DNA of 64,000 bases from a bacterium. Its GTDB lineage: Bacteria > SZUA-79 > Acidulodesulfobacterales > Acidulodesulfobacteraceae. The translations under genes were made by a program, and so were the position numbers. The notes beneath the pieces are model-generated. The model searched no databases, was not told the origin of the DNA, and was given only the letters and a program-made list of their open reading frames with translations. Each line of letters begins with the position of its first letter. The first letter of the stretch is position 1. Positions 18,231 to 28,125 of this stretch are shown here, piece after piece. The DNA lies in contig JAJZBN010000007.1 in assembly GCA_021798875.1 (NCBI GenBank), positions 1 to 64,000 on the forward strand, given 5' to 3'.

Positions 18231-19049
18231 TTATTCAAATCCGTGAAAAGCCGGAAAAAAATAAAAAGAAAAACCTAAACTGGCTAATATTAAGATAAAG
18301 CCGATAATGCCGAACACGGCGGCCCTCTTCCCTCTTAAACCTTTCGCCATTCTTTCGTGAAGCAAAACCGCATAAATAAACCACGTTATCAAAGATATAA
18401 TTTCGATAGGCTTGACGATTAAAAATGTTTTAAACAAGGAACTCGACAGATAAATTCCCATAACTATTCCTATGGTTATAAAAGGAAAACCGACCTTTAA
18501 GCAAATATAGTTTATATTATCCAGCAGTTCTAAATTGTAGCCGCTTCTTGAAGGCATATCTAAGATTTTTAAATTTTTTTTACTCTTTATTTTTCTTTCC
18601 TGAAAAATATATATTAAAGAAACTATAAAAGCAAGAGCAAAAAGGGAATCGCCTATCAATATCAGCAGTATATGGGTGAGCAGAATAATTCTGTCCGTAT
18701 TTTCCATAACCGGTCTTACATGTACATGCGGAACAAAAAAAGCTATGATTAGGTTTACGGCGACTAAAGGGGTAATATAAAGTAAAATGTATTCGACTTT
18801 ATAAAAAAACCCGAATATTATCACTACCAACATCAAAATCCATGCATTAAAAAAAACGAATCTGTCTATATGGACAGGCACCGCAAACCCTTTAATTCCT
18901 AAAAACGTTAAGAAAATTATCGTTTGGCATATAAATCCGGCATAAACTAAATAAACGAAAAATTTATGGGACTTTTTGTCTTTAAACGCAAAAACAATAT
19001 AAGAAAAAATATATATAACTAAAGGAATTAAATACAGTTCTTTAAACAT
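18231..19049 (-). CDS. CcsA/HemX-type cytochrome c assembly membrane protein
   Basis: A 272-residue polytopic membrane protein with about eight hydrophobic helices and several histidines near membrane boundaries (FFVPHVHVRPV, LLTHILLILIGD, LLHERMAKG). This fits the CcmC/CcsA/HemX haem-handling family. In many bacteria such a gene stands just before hemA and is called hemX; it may regulate HemA or move haem to c-type cytochromes. The CxxCH protein at 59889-60731 would need haem attachment, which suits either role. The gaps are 7 bp from met8 and 38 bp to hemA. Confidence 0.75.
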   Translation of the reverse strand: MFKELYLIPLVIYIFSYIVFAFKDKKSHKFFVYLVYAGFICQTIIFLTFLGIKGFAVPVHIDRFVFFNAWILMLVVIIFGFFYKVEYILLYITPLVAVNLIIAFFVPHVHVRPVMENTDRIILLTHILLILIGDSLFALAFIVSLIYIFQERKIKSKKNLKILDMPSRSGYNLELLDNINYICLKVGFPFITIGIVMGIYLSSSLFKTFLIVKPIEIISLITWFIYAVLLHERMAKGLRGKRAAVFGIIGFILILASLGFSFYFFPAFHGFE

Positions 19050-19056
19050 TGCGTTT

Positions 19057-19701
19057 TTATGCCCTCTTAATAAAATTGCTTATAAAAAGACTTGCTTCGG
19101 AAAATCGTTTATCTTTTATAAGCTCGAAAAGATCCGAATTAATTAGTTCTTCAAAAAGTTCTTGATTTTTACTCTGAGGATATTTTTTTAATTTAATCTC
19201 TTTTCTTATAAAACCTAGAATTTTAACGTAAGTATCGTATTCTTCCCCGTAAACTTTTTCTAAATCCTCCCTGATTTTTCTGGCAAGCCTCGGACTGTGT
19301 CCGCTCGTAAAAATCGCTATATCGAATTCGCCCCTCGAAACAAGCGCCGGAAGCGTAAAAGTACAAAAATCCGGCTTATCGGCGACATTTATTAGAATAT
19401 TTTTTTTAACGCATCTTTCGTAAAGTTTTTTTTCCATCCTGGAATTTTCTTCTCCTGCCGATACTGCGCAAAAAACTGCAAACGCTCCTTCCTCGTCACC
19501 TGTTTCATATCCCCTTTCAATAATTTTTATGGCGCTTTTATCGGCAAGTTTTTTAATTTCTTCCGATATTTCAGGAGCTATAACGGTTATATCGGCTCCG
19601 CGTTCGTTAAGCCTTTCGACTTTTCTGGAAGCGATCGAACCGCCGCCGACGACTAAAACTTTTTTGCCGGCGATATTAAGGTTTACGGGATAATATTTCA
19701 T
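19057..19701 (-). CDS. Precorrin-2 dehydrogenase, Met8/SirC-like (possible sirohydrochlorin ferrochelatase)
   Basis: A 214-residue protein matching the N-terminal half of CysG and Met8p. The NAD fold is GKKVLVVGGGSIASRKVE, and the typical core is ILINVADKPDFCTFTLPALVSRGEFDIAIFT cut short by SGHSPRLARKIRE. It oxidises precorrin-2 to sirohydrochlorin with NAD and, in Met8p, also inserts iron. Whether it has chelatase activity cannot be read from sequence, but no separate chelatase gene is in the window. Its start overlaps the AMMECR1 stop by 1 bp. Confidence 0.88.
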   Translation of the reverse strand: MKYYPVNLNIAGKKVLVVGGGSIASRKVERLNERGADITVIAPEISEEIKKLADKSAIKIIERGYETGDEEGAFAVFCAVSAGEENSRMEKKLYERCVKKNILINVADKPDFCTFTLPALVSRGEFDIAIFTSGHSPRLARKIREDLEKVYGEEYDTYVKILGFIRKEIKLKKYPQSKNQELFEELINSDLFELIKDKRFSEASLFISNFIKRA

Positions 19702-20273
19702 TAATTTTCACCGAAAACGATAGCGGAAAAAATAAGAATTTCGGCGCCTTGTTTGTAAGCGTCCGGAGGAAGGCCGGCTTTCATAGAAACCGCCTCCAAA
19801 AACTGCCGCCTGTCCATATTGTTTTCGGTAGCGACTTGGGGAAGCAGAACTCCGTGACGACCGTTTTTTATAATATATAGACCGTGTTTACCTATTTCTA
19901 TTTTTTCAAAGTCGTCTATTTTTTGCAGCGGCGTCAGAACGGATATTTCTATTTTGACGTTTTTAAGTTCGGCAGCGTCGAGCGGCATAAATCTGGGATC
20001 GCTGAAAGCCGCTTCTTTTGCCATGTTATAAACGTTTTGATAAACCGGAATATTAAAGTTGAAATTGCCTATACATCCCCTCAATTGCTCTCCTTTTGTC
20101 TTAAGAGTAACGAATACGCCTGCGTCCGCCTTAAGATTATCGGTCAGCGAAGAAATTAAGTCTTTAGAATTAATATATAAATCCTTACTGCGGTTAAAAC
20201 TATCCTCTATCGATTTTCTGGCTATTTTCAGCAAAACCGACTTTTCGTTTTCCGTTAAATCGTAATTTTTCAT
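19701..20273 (-). CDS. AMMECR1-domain protein
   Basis: A 190-residue AMMECR1-family protein (AmmeMemoRadiSam system protein A family). The hallmark is the LRGCIGNF motif, with ISVLTPLQKI and a C-terminal FLEAVSMKAGLPPDAYK. The family is widespread and its biochemical role is unsettled. No Memo or partner radical-SAM AmmeMemoRadiSam gene is adjacent. It is the first gene of the haem-gene run and overlaps met8 by one base. A palindromic repeat lies just upstream. Confidence 0.85.
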   Translation of the reverse strand: MKNYDLTENEKSVLLKIARKSIEDSFNRSKDLYINSKDLISSLTDNLKADAGVFVTLKTKGEQLRGCIGNFNFNIPVYQNVYNMAKEAAFSDPRFMPLDAAELKNVKIEISVLTPLQKIDDFEKIEIGKHGLYIIKNGRHGVLLPQVATENNMDRRQFLEAVSMKAGLPPDAYKQGAEILIFSAIVFGEN

Positions 20274-20297
20274 TTTTATCGCCTCTATTAGCTTATT

Positions 20298-20386
20298 GGA
20301 AAAGGTGTCAGATTAATTTTCCGCAATAAGCTTTCTATGTTAATTGATTGTTCCGTATACGGAAAATAAAATCTGACACCTTTTCC
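20298..20386. repeat. Palindromic dispersed element (copy 2)
   Basis: An 89-bp inverted repeat running from GGAAAAGGTGTCAGATTAAT to ATCTGACACCTTTTCC, with a variable AT-rich centre. It lies between osmC and the AMMECR1 gene, 4 bp past the osmC stop. It is almost identical in its arms to the copy at 20838-20925 on the other side of osmC. Confidence 0.88.
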
Positions 20387-20390
20387 TAAT

Positions 20391-20813
20391 TTAACAATTT
20401 TTAATTTTATAAGACCATTCTATATCTACGCACTGTTTCAGCATAGCCCAGACGCTGCAGTATTTATCTTTAGAAAGTTCTATAGACCTTTGAACAGCCT
20501 GTTCATCAATATTTTCGCCGGTAAATTCATAAACTATAGATATTTTCGTAAAAACTCTCGGATGAGTATCTGCCCTCTCACCCGTAACGTTAACCTTAAA
20601 ATCCGTTACGACTTGCTTTTTTTTCTTTAAAATGGATATTATGTCCATAGAACTGCATCCGGCGAGACTTACCATAATCAAGTCGGTCGGCCTAATTCCG
20701 GCTTCGTCGCCCCCGGTATCTTTAGACGTATCCAATAATATAGAATAATTTTCGTTATGTTCGGAAACAGCCTTAAACTGCAAATTTTTTAGATATTCTA
20801 ATTTAATTCCCAT
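20391..20813 (-). CDS. OsmC-family peroxiredoxin-like protein
   Basis: A 140-residue OsmC/YhfA-type protein. Two cysteines expected of the thiol peroxidase site are present: Cys53 in LAGCSSMDI and Cys119 in DKYCSVWAML. OsmC proteins reduce organic hydroperoxides at dimer-interface cysteines; this short form is of the YhfA branch, whose substrate is less clear. The gene is tightly bracketed by two near-identical palindromic elements (4 bp after its stop, 25 bp before its start). Confidence 0.88.
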   Translation of the reverse strand: MGIKLEYLKNLQFKAVSEHNENYSILLDTSKDTGGDEAGIRPTDLIMVSLAGCSSMDIISILKKKKQVVTDFKVNVTGERADTHPRVFTKISIVYEFTGENIDEQAVQRSIELSKDKYCSVWAMLKQCVDIEWSYKIKNC

Positions 20814-20837
20814 AATACCTACACCTCCCTGCTTTCG

Positions 20838-20925
20838 GGAAAAGGTGTCAGATTAATTTTCCGCAAATAAATTATATGTTAATAGACTATTACGTATGCG
20901 GAAAATAAAATCTGACACCTTTTCC
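20838..20925. repeat. Palindromic dispersed element (copy 3)
   Basis: An 88-bp inverted repeat with the same arms as copy 2 and a different AT-rich centre. It lies just upstream of the osmC start and overlaps the place where its promoter should be. Confidence 0.88.
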
Positions 20926-20930
20926 ATCAT

Positions 20931-21010
20931 TTTGTCGCAGTACCGGAATTGAATTCCGATACCTTTACAATTTGTGGCTGTACCGGAATTGAATTCCGAT
21001 ACGGCAATTG
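20931..21010. repeat. Two 40-bp tandem units with inner palindrome
   Basis: Two adjacent 40-bp units (20931-20970, 20971-21010) share 22 identical bases, TACCGGAATTGAATTCCG plus ATAC. The core CGGAATT-G-AATTCCG is a perfect odd palindrome. The array abuts the gpsA stop codon and may act as a transcription stop or a protein-binding site. Confidence 0.8.
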
Positions 21011-22033
21011 TTAGATAAACTCGTCTTTTATATCTCTTTCCAAAAGTTTTATTATGGCGTCTGATGGCTTAAGCCCTTCGTAAAGAATCGAGTAAACCAC
21101 TTCGGTAATGGGCATATAAATATTTTTTTCTTTAGCGATATTATGCACCGATTTCGTCGTCGCAACTCCTTCCGCAACCATCTTCATGCCGTTTAAAATC
21201 GAATCTATATTTTCCCCTCTGCCAATCCTGAGTCCTACCGTTCTGTTTCTGCTTAAGTCGGAAGCGGCGGTAAGCATTAAATCTCCTATGCCGGAAAGTC
21301 CCGTAAAAGTTTGGCTATCTGCCCCCATAGCCTCTCCGAATCTCGTCATTTCTACGATACCGCGTGTAAGAAGAGCCGCTCTTGCATTATTACCCAATCC
21401 AAGTCCGTCGGAAACTCCGGCGGCAATAGCTATTATGTTCTTAAGGGATCCTCCGAGTTCTACCCCTTTAACGTCGTTTAAAGTATATACTCTAAAGTTT
21501 ACCGCATTTTTAAAAAAATTTTTTATTTCGTTTAAAATTGCATCGTTTTGCGAAGCAATACATACTGCGGTAGGCAGATATCTTGAAACTTCCGCCGCAA
21601 AACTAGGGCCGCTTAAAACTGCGTATCTTGCAAGCATTTTTTCGCCGAATACGCCTTTAAAAACCTCGCTCGGCAAATTCATAGACTCGTCTCCAAGCCC
21701 TTTAGCAGTATTTAAAAATATATAAGAACCGAAATCGAATCTATCTTCGTTTTCTTTTATATCTAAAAGAGTATTCTTAAGTGCTTTTGACGGAACGGTT
21801 AAAAATATAATTTTACAATTTTTAAAGACGGTTTCATAATCGCCTGTCACGGTTATATTTTCGTCCAGCCTGACATCCTTAAGATAGTACTCGTTATATC
21901 TTTTTATTTTTAGTTCTTCCGCAAAATCTTTATTCCTGCATTTTAAATAAACTTCGTCTGAAAATTTTGAAAAATTAACGGCTAAAGCCGTTCCAAAACT
22001 TCCCGAACCTATAATTCCCACGGTTTTATTCAT
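21011..22033 (-). CDS. gpsA: Glycerol-3-phosphate dehydrogenase (NAD(P)+)
   Basis: A 340-residue cytosolic enzyme that makes sn-glycerol-3-phosphate from dihydroxyacetone phosphate for phospholipid synthesis. The NAD fold is [18 protein letters not shown]. Further marks are [10 protein letters not shown], the catalytic-lysine region [19 protein letters not shown] and [10 protein letters not shown]. Length is normal. Its start overlaps the gyrA stop by 8 bp, so it is probably translated by coupling with gyrA. Confidence 0.95.
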   Translation of the reverse strand: MNKTVGIIGSGSFGTALAVNFSKFSDEVYLKCRNKDFAEELKIKRYNEYYLKDVRLDENITVTGDYETVFKNCKIIFLTVPSKALKNTLLDIKENEDRFDFGSYIFLNTAKGLGDESMNLPSEVFKGVFGEKMLARYAVLSGPSFAAEVSRYLPTAVCIASQNDAILNEIKNFFKNAVNFRVYTLNDVKGVELGGSLKNIIAIAAGVSDGLGLGNNARAALLTRGIVEMTRFGEAMGADSQTFTGLSGIGDLMLTAASDLSRNRTVGLRIGRGENIDSILNGMKMVAEGVATTKSVHNIAKEKNIYMPITEVVYSILYEGLKPSDAIIKLLERDIKDEFI

Positions 22034-24461
22034 AATCTTCCGTCATCATATCGTTTGACGATATTACGGCGCTGACGACTCTTTCGTTTTCGTCTAAATT
22101 GACCAATTTAACGCCCATAGTATTTCTCCCTATGCTTCTTAAATTAGACTCGTTAATTCTTATAATTTTACCGTTAGATGTTATTAATATTATATCGTTA
22201 TCTCCTGAAGCTTTAAGGACGGATACTACGAATCCGTTTCTCTCTCCGGTTTTAACGGCGATTATCCCTTTGCCGCCTCTGCTCTGTTTTCTAAATTCCG
22301 TCATGATAGTTTTTTTGCCGTAACCTTTTTCGGTAATAGAAACAAGATAATCGTTTTCCGAAGAAAGTACGTCCATAGAAACTACCTCGTCGTTTTTTGA
22401 AAGCGCAATGCCTCTTACGCCCATAGCCCCCCTTCCAAGCGTTCTAAAATTATTCACGTCCGCGCAAAGGGATTTCCCGTTTTTCGTGGCGATTACGACA
22501 AGCTGATTTTTTAAGCCATTGTCCACTATCCTCGTGCTTATGACTTCGTCGCCTTCTTTAAGCTTTATGGCTATTAAACCGTTTTTTCTGATATTCGCAA
22601 ATTTATCCAAAGACGTTTTTATTATCTGCCCCTTTTTAGTAGCGATAAAGATAGAGTAATTAACGTCAAAACTTTTAACGGGAAGCACGGACGAAACGGT
22701 TTCCTTTTCTTTCAAATTAAGAAGATTTATTATCGGTTTGCCTTTTGAGGTTTTAAGAGTCTCCGGTATAGAATAAACGTTTAATTTATAGGCGTTTCCA
22801 AAGTTAGAAATGAAAAGAATATTATCATGCGTATTTGCGCAAAAAGAGCTTGCTACAAAATCTTCCTCTTTAGATTTTATGCCCGTTTGACCTTTTCCTC
22901 CCCTGTTTTGCGCCTTGAAAGTCGAAAGTTTGGTCCTTTTTATATAGCCGTTTTCCGTCATCATGACTATCATTGCTTCATTCGGAATAAGGTCTATCAG
23001 TTCGGTTTCGTTTTCTTCAGGCACTATCTCCGTCTTTCTTTCGTCGCCGAATTTCTCCTTTATAATCTTAAGTTCTTCTTTTATTACGTCTTTTATAAGT
23101 TTTTCGCTGGCAAGAAGTTCTCTTAATTTTTTCACTTTATCCAATATTTCTTCATATTCTTTAATGATATGTTCGCGTTCAAGATTGGTGATTTTCTCCA
23201 ATTTTAAGTCGAGTACCGCCCGCGCTTGAATCTCTGAAAAGTTGTATTTTTGCATAAGGAGCTCTTTAGCGGCGGATGGAGATGCAGAAGTTTTAATGAG
23301 TTCTATAACTTCGTCTATATTTTGCGCTACGACTTTAAACGCTTCCAAGATATGAAGACGGGCTTCGGCTTTTTTCAGTTCGAATATCGTTCTTTTCGTT
23401 ACGACTTCTTTTCTAAAATCTACGAAAAGAGCCAGCATATCCTTTATATTTAAAATCTTAGGCTGATTATTTACTATTGCAAGGAAAATTACCCCGAAAG
23501 TTTCTTCAAGCTGAGTGTGTTTAAATAGATTATTCATCACTACGGTTTCGTTTGCGTCTCTTTTAAGTTCTATAACTATCCTCATTCCTTCCCTGTCCGA
23601 TTCGTCGCGAAGATCCGATATTCCTTCTATCTTTTTTTCCTTGACGAGTTCCGCTATACGTTCAAGTATTTTAGACTTGTTTACCTGGTAAGGTATCTCC
23701 GTAATAACTATTTTTGCTTTTTCAAAATGATGTTTTGCCCTTACTTTAACGAGCCCTCTTCCCGTGTTAAAATAATTATTTATTCCTGAATAACCGTAAA
23801 TAATGCCTCCGGTAGGAAAATCCGGACCTTTAATTATTTGCATAATGTCGTCTATGCCGCATTCCGGATTATCGATATAATAAAGAACGGCATCCACGGC
23901 TTCAGTAAGATTATGCGGGGGTATATTTGAAGACATGCCGACGGCTATTCCCGACGAACCGTTCACCAAAAGATTCGGAAACTTAGCCGGCAGTACTGCT
24001 GGTTCCTGCAAAGAACCGTCATAGTTAGGAGTAAAATCTACCGTTTCAAAATCTATATCGTCGAGCAGGAAAGAAGAAAGCTTGGTCATCCTTATTTCCG
24101 TATATCTCATAGCCGCAGGCGGATCTCCGTCTATGGAACCAAAATTTCCCTGTCCGTCGACGAGAGGATATCTTAAAGAAAAATCCTGCGCCATCCTGAC
24201 GGTTGCATCGTAAACCGCCGCATCGCCGTGAGGATGATATTTACCTATAACGTCTCCGACGATTCTTGCGGATTTTTTATACGGTTTATTAAAATCGTTG
24301 CCTATTTCGTTCATAGCAAAAAGGATTCTTCTGTGAACGGGCTTTAATCCGTCTTTTACTTCGGGAAGCGCCCTGCCTATAATAACGCTCATCGCGTAAT
24401 CTAAGTAGGACTGCCTCATCTCGTCTTCGATGTTAATGTTGATAATGCTTGTTTGCTCCAA
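22026..24461 (-). CDS. gyrA: DNA gyrase subunit A
   Basis: An 811-residue type II topoisomerase subunit that cuts and rejoins DNA for negative supercoiling. The catalytic tyrosine is Tyr120 in [10 protein letters not shown]. The quinolone-resistance loop reads [10 protein letters not shown], with alanine where E. coli has Ser83. The C-terminal beta-pinwheel has the GyrA box QNRGGKG, which separates it from ParC. The start is TTG, supported by an AAAGGAG ribosome site 7 bp upstream. It overlaps gpsA by 8 bp; gyrB is not in the window. Confidence 0.95.
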   Translation of the reverse strand: MEQTSIININIEDEMRQSYLDYAMSVIIGRALPEVKDGLKPVHRRILFAMNEIGNDFNKPYKKSARIVGDVIGKYHPHGDAAVYDATVRMAQDFSLRYPLVDGQGNFGSIDGDPPAAMRYTEIRMTKLSSFLLDDIDFETVDFTPNYDGSLQEPAVLPAKFPNLLVNGSSGIAVGMSSNIPPHNLTEAVDAVLYYIDNPECGIDDIMQIIKGPDFPTGGIIYGYSGINNYFNTGRGLVKVRAKHHFEKAKIVITEIPYQVNKSKILERIAELVKEKKIEGISDLRDESDREGMRIVIELKRDANETVVMNNLFKHTQLEETFGVIFLAIVNNQPKILNIKDMLALFVDFRKEVVTKRTIFELKKAEARLHILEAFKVVAQNIDEVIELIKTSASPSAAKELLMQKYNFSEIQARAVLDLKLEKITNLEREHIIKEYEEILDKVKKLRELLASEKLIKDVIKEELKIIKEKFGDERKTEIVPEENETELIDLIPNEAMIVMMTENGYIKRTKLSTFKAQNRGGKGQTGIKSKEEDFVASSFCANTHDNILFISNFGNAYKLNVYSIPETLKTSKGKPIINLLNLKEKETVSSVLPVKSFDVNYSIFIATKKGQIIKTSLDKFANIRKNGLIAIKLKEGDEVISTRIVDNGLKNQLVVIATKNGKSLCADVNNFRTLGRGAMGVRGIALSKNDEVVSMDVLSSENDYLVSITEKGYGKKTIMTEFRKQSRGGKGIIAVKTGERNGFVVSVLKASGDNDIILITSNGKIIRINESNLRSIGRNTMGVKLVNLDENERVVSAVISSNDMMTEDYE

Positions 24462-24532
24462 AATTTTTCTCCTTTGTATTTATTTATTTAAATACGGGGG
24501 TATAATTCAATTCCGTCTCCGTCACAAATTGA

Positions 24533-25585
24533 TTATCCGCCGATTGCGTTCATAAAATCGTTAGCCCAGGATATATCCCCTTTTTTTTCCGTTTTTTCGT
24601 TAAAGTTATGTTTGAAATGTTTTAACTTGACGATGTTAGAAATTTTCTCGAAAACAATTTCGTCGTCGCTTTCTTTTAAAATATCTTTAATATTGTACTC
24701 ATCGTCGTAAAAAAGACAAAGCCTCAGATTTCCGGATGCCGTCAGCCTCAGCCTGTTGCAACTGCCGCAAAAATGCTCGGACATAGGACTTATAAAACCT
24801 ATAACCGTATCATTGCCGTCAAAACCGAACAACCTGCTTACGCCGTCGTAAACGCTTAATTTATTATCGTCAACATTTTCGTCAGATACGTTATTATATT
24901 TTATTTTAAATTTTTTGGGCTTAAAATCATCAAACTCTAATTTTATTTTTTCTTCGATCTCTTGCGAAGACACTGCATCCGCAATATTTCCTCCGATAGG
25001 CATATATTCTATAAATCTTAAATTAAGTTCAAATTTTCTTGCAAAATTTACGAAATCTATAATTTCGTCGTCGTTGATTCCTCTTATTAAAACCGTATTA
25101 ATTTTAACCGGATTATAACCTATTTTTTTTGCAAGTTCAATGTTTCTCAAGACGGTTTCAAGACTGCCTGTTCTGGTAATTTTTTTAAACTTTTCTTCGT
25201 TTAAGGAGTCTAAACTTATATTGATTCTTTTTAATCCCGCATCGAATAAACCGTGAGCATACTTATCGAAAAGAATGCCGTTTGTAGTCATGGAAATATC
25301 GCTTAACCCTTGTATTTCGGCAAGTTTTTTCACAAAATCGGTCAATCCTTTTCTTGCCAAAGGTTCTCCTCCGGTAATCCTGACTTTGTTTACGCCGTGC
25401 CTTGAAAGAATGCGCGCTAACCTTAAGATATTTTCATATGAAATAATATCTTCGTGATTAATAAGGGAAACGCCCGATTCGGGCATGCAGTAAACGCATC
25501 TTAAATTACACCTGTCGGTAACGCTTATCCTAAGATATGTTAATCTTCTGCCGTATTCGTCAACTAAATTATCCAATTTATCCAT
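24533..25585 (-). CDS. moaA: GTP 3',8-cyclase (molybdenum cofactor biosynthesis)
   Basis: A 350-residue radical-SAM enzyme for the first step of molybdopterin synthesis. The SAM cluster is C26-x3-C30-x2-C33 (TDRCNLRCVYC). The C-terminal substrate cluster is FCGSCNRLRLTASGNLRLC, and the chain ends in the expected Gly-Gly. It follows the penicillin-binding protein gene by 38 bp. A possible user of the cofactor in the window is the sulfite-oxidase-like protein at 45468-46016. Confidence 0.95.
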   Translation of the reverse strand: MDKLDNLVDEYGRRLTYLRISVTDRCNLRCVYCMPESGVSLINHEDIISYENILRLARILSRHGVNKVRITGGEPLARKGLTDFVKKLAEIQGLSDISMTTNGILFDKYAHGLFDAGLKRINISLDSLNEEKFKKITRTGSLETVLRNIELAKKIGYNPVKINTVLIRGINDDEIIDFVNFARKFELNLRFIEYMPIGGNIADAVSSQEIEEKIKLEFDDFKPKKFKIKYNNVSDENVDDNKLSVYDGVSRLFGFDGNDTVIGFISPMSEHFCGSCNRLRLTASGNLRLCLFYDDEYNIKDILKESDDEIVFEKISNIVKLKHFKHNFNEKTEKKGDISWANDFMNAIGG

Positions 25586-25623
25586 TAGTATTAGTATGTT
25601 TTATAAAAATTATTCCGCATTTA

Positions 25624-28011
25624 TTAAAATAAGCCGAAAAACGACTGCGGATTTTTAACCTTTTTCTTCTTTACGGTTTCGGTAGGTTCGGTGCCTTTAA
25701 TATAAGGCATTAGTACAGGATCTTTATAGCTTGAATTAGCTATTAAACCTGTATGCGGATTAATTTCCGCAAAAACTATTCCCTTAGGTATTGAAAATGC
25801 CCGAGGCGGATAAATATAAAGCGCTTTTTCCATATAAGCGTTCCATATAGGCGCCGCAGTTATAGCCCCTACCATAAACCTGCCCATAGAATGAAAATCG
25901 TCTAAACCCGTCCAGACCCCTGTAACCAAAGAAGAAGTATATCCCATAAACACGCCGTCCCTATACTGGCTGGAAGAGCCTGTTTTGCCGGCTACGTAAG
26001 GCGTAATTTTCCTAATATTTCCAATGGTAACTCCGGTTCCGTTAGTTATAACCCTTTCCAACATATTCGTCAGAACGTAAGCTACTTGAGGCGATAAAAC
26101 CTGTTTGCATACAGGTTTATAACGATAAAGCTCTTTTCCGCCCGGAGTCAATATTTTAATTATAAAAACAGGCTTGCATTCTTTGCCTCCGTTTGCAAAC
26201 GACGTATAAGCATCGGTTAAGTCTATCAGGCGGACGCTTGAAGAACCGAGAGCCATAGTTAAATTTCTAACTACGTGATGAATACCCATTTCGTTTGCAA
26301 GATGCGCAACTTTATCGATACCTACTTTTTTAAGCAGTTTTACTGCCACAACGTCTATAGAGTGCGCCAATCCTATAAGAAGCGTAGTGGGTCCCGTAAA
26401 TCTTCTTGAGAAATTGTGCGGTTTGTAATATTTCCCAGGCACTCCGGTAGGATATATTACCGGCGTATTATTGATAATTGATGAAGGGGTATACCCTTCC
26501 GTAAGGGCTTCGGCATAAACTATGGGCTTAAAAGCTGAACCGGTCTGCCTTTTAGCGTAAAGCGCCCTGTTAAACTGAGTCTGACGAAAGCTTATTCCGC
26601 CGACCATTGCCCGCACAAAACCGTTTTTAGGATCTAACGAAACTAAAGCTCCCTCTATAACGTCTTTTTCTTCCAAAGAAAAAACCGGTATATGATTTTT
26701 GTTCAAGCCGTCAAATTTGACGAGTATTTCATAACCGGGTTTTAAAGCCTGATTGACGTTATTGATAGTTCTGTATGCAAAATATACGTATCTTTGAAAA
26801 TGAGACGCCCATCTCATATTGGACACCGGCAGTATTCCTCTAAATTTTCCTACCGATACATAGGCGGTCTGTCCGTTTTTAGAAATAGAAGTAACAAAAC
26901 CTTTATATAAACCGCCTTCATATAAATTATCTATCAGGTTTTTTTCGTCTTTTATTTTATTAAGCATTTCGCCGTAAGAATATTTATGCAAAGGTCCCGT
27001 GTATCCGTATTCATGGGTAAGTTTGACTAAACCCTTTTTAACCGCTTTATCCGCATACATCTGCGCCCTTGCGCTTAACGCGGCGTATATTTTTAGGCCG
27101 CCTTCTTTGTAAACCGCCTTCCCGTATTTGCTGATAATTTCCTGCTTAATAAAGGCGAGATAATAGGGCGCTACGCCGTAATATTGAAAAAAATTCCTAA
27201 AAACAAGCTTTGTTTTATATGCTTGTTCGGCCTGCGCTTTAGTTATAAATCCGTCGTTTGCCATCTGAAACAGCACATATTTCTGTCTTCTTTTCGCATC
27301 TTTATAATGGACATACGGGTCTAAAAAAGACGGGGCCTGCGGCAGTCCGCCGAGCATAGCGGCTTCAGGAAGGGTAAGTTTCCATACGGGCACCCCGAAG
27401 TATGTCAGAGAAGCAGCTTGTATTCCGTATGCATTATTGCCGAGATAAATCTGATTAAGGTAAATATTTAATATATCGTTTTTAGATAAATTATCTGCAA
27501 CCCTGTATGCTAAAATAGCTTCCCTCAGTTTCCAAATATAAGTTCTTTGATAAGGCACTAAAATAGTTTTTGCGACCTGCTGGGTTATAGTAGAACCGCC
27601 TTCCACTATATGTCCTGCAAAAAGATTAACGAAAAAAGCCCTTGCTATCGCTTTATAGTCAAGCGGTCCCTGATTATAAAAATTTTTGTCTTCCGCAGCT
27701 AAAAAAGCCTCCCTTACCTGCAAGGGAATTTCGGAAAAAGGCACTACCTCTCTGTTGACGGAACCCAGATAACCTACTAATTTACCGCTTGCCGAATATA
27801 CGTAGTTGACTTCCTGCGGATGATAGTCTTTTAAATTATTAATACTTGGAACCGTAGAAGCAAGAAGAAAATACAATACGGTCAGAATAACGACCGGTGC
27901 AAAAATTATAATCAGTATAGCCGAAATAATTATCTTAGTTAATTTTTTTTTCTTGGTTTTTAGTTTGCTGGAATTACTCCCTTTAGTTTTTTTATCGTCT
28001 TTAGTTTTCAT
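25624..28011 (-). CDS. mrcA: Class A penicillin-binding protein 1A (bifunctional)
   Basis: A 795-residue peptidoglycan synthase. A Lys-rich cytoplasmic tail and one membrane helix (about 27-52) lead into a GT51 glycosyltransferase domain with catalytic Glu107 (AAEDKNFYNQGPLD). A PCB-OB-like insert follows, then a transpeptidase with the active-site serine near residue 492 (TGSAFKP) and KTGSS near 676. It acts on the periplasmic face of the inner membrane. The C-terminus is Lys-rich. Length and order are normal for PBP1A. Confidence 0.92.
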   Translation of the reverse strand: MKTKDDKKTKGSNSSKLKTKKKKLTKIIISAILIIIFAPVVILTVLYFLLASTVPSINNLKDYHPQEVNYVYSASGKLVGYLGSVNREVVPFSEIPLQVREAFLAAEDKNFYNQGPLDYKAIARAFFVNLFAGHIVEGGSTITQQVAKTILVPYQRTYIWKLREAILAYRVADNLSKNDILNIYLNQIYLGNNAYGIQAASLTYFGVPVWKLTLPEAAMLGGLPQAPSFLDPYVHYKDAKRRQKYVLFQMANDGFITKAQAEQAYKTKLVFRNFFQYYGVAPYYLAFIKQEIISKYGKAVYKEGGLKIYAALSARAQMYADKAVKKGLVKLTHEYGYTGPLHKYSYGEMLNKIKDEKNLIDNLYEGGLYKGFVTSISKNGQTAYVSVGKFRGILPVSNMRWASHFQRYVYFAYRTINNVNQALKPGYEILVKFDGLNKNHIPVFSLEEKDVIEGALVSLDPKNGFVRAMVGGISFRQTQFNRALYAKRQTGSAFKPIVYAEALTEGYTPSSIINNTPVIYPTGVPGKYYKPHNFSRRFTGPTTLLIGLAHSIDVVAVKLLKKVGIDKVAHLANEMGIHHVVRNLTMALGSSSVRLIDLTDAYTSFANGGKECKPVFIIKILTPGGKELYRYKPVCKQVLSPQVAYVLTNMLERVITNGTGVTIGNIRKITPYVAGKTGSSSQYRDGVFMGYTSSLVTGVWTGLDDFHSMGRFMVGAITAAPIWNAYMEKALYIYPPRAFSIPKGIVFAEINPHTGLIANSSYKDPVLMPYIKGTEPTETVKKKKVKNPQSFFGLF

Positions 28012-28125
28012 AAAAATATTTTATAAATTTAATTAATTCCGCAATAAATTTACGGACATTTTTATATTATACAATATTAATTTTAAGTTTAAAAGTTTGA
28101 AACGAATTTGCTTGAAATGATTGTA

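Noticed and set aside
21186-21725. 179-codon plus-strand frame inside gpsA
   Set aside because: It is the opposite strand of a well-conserved gpsA; composition (Ser/Pro/Leu-rich) is typical of a shadow frame.
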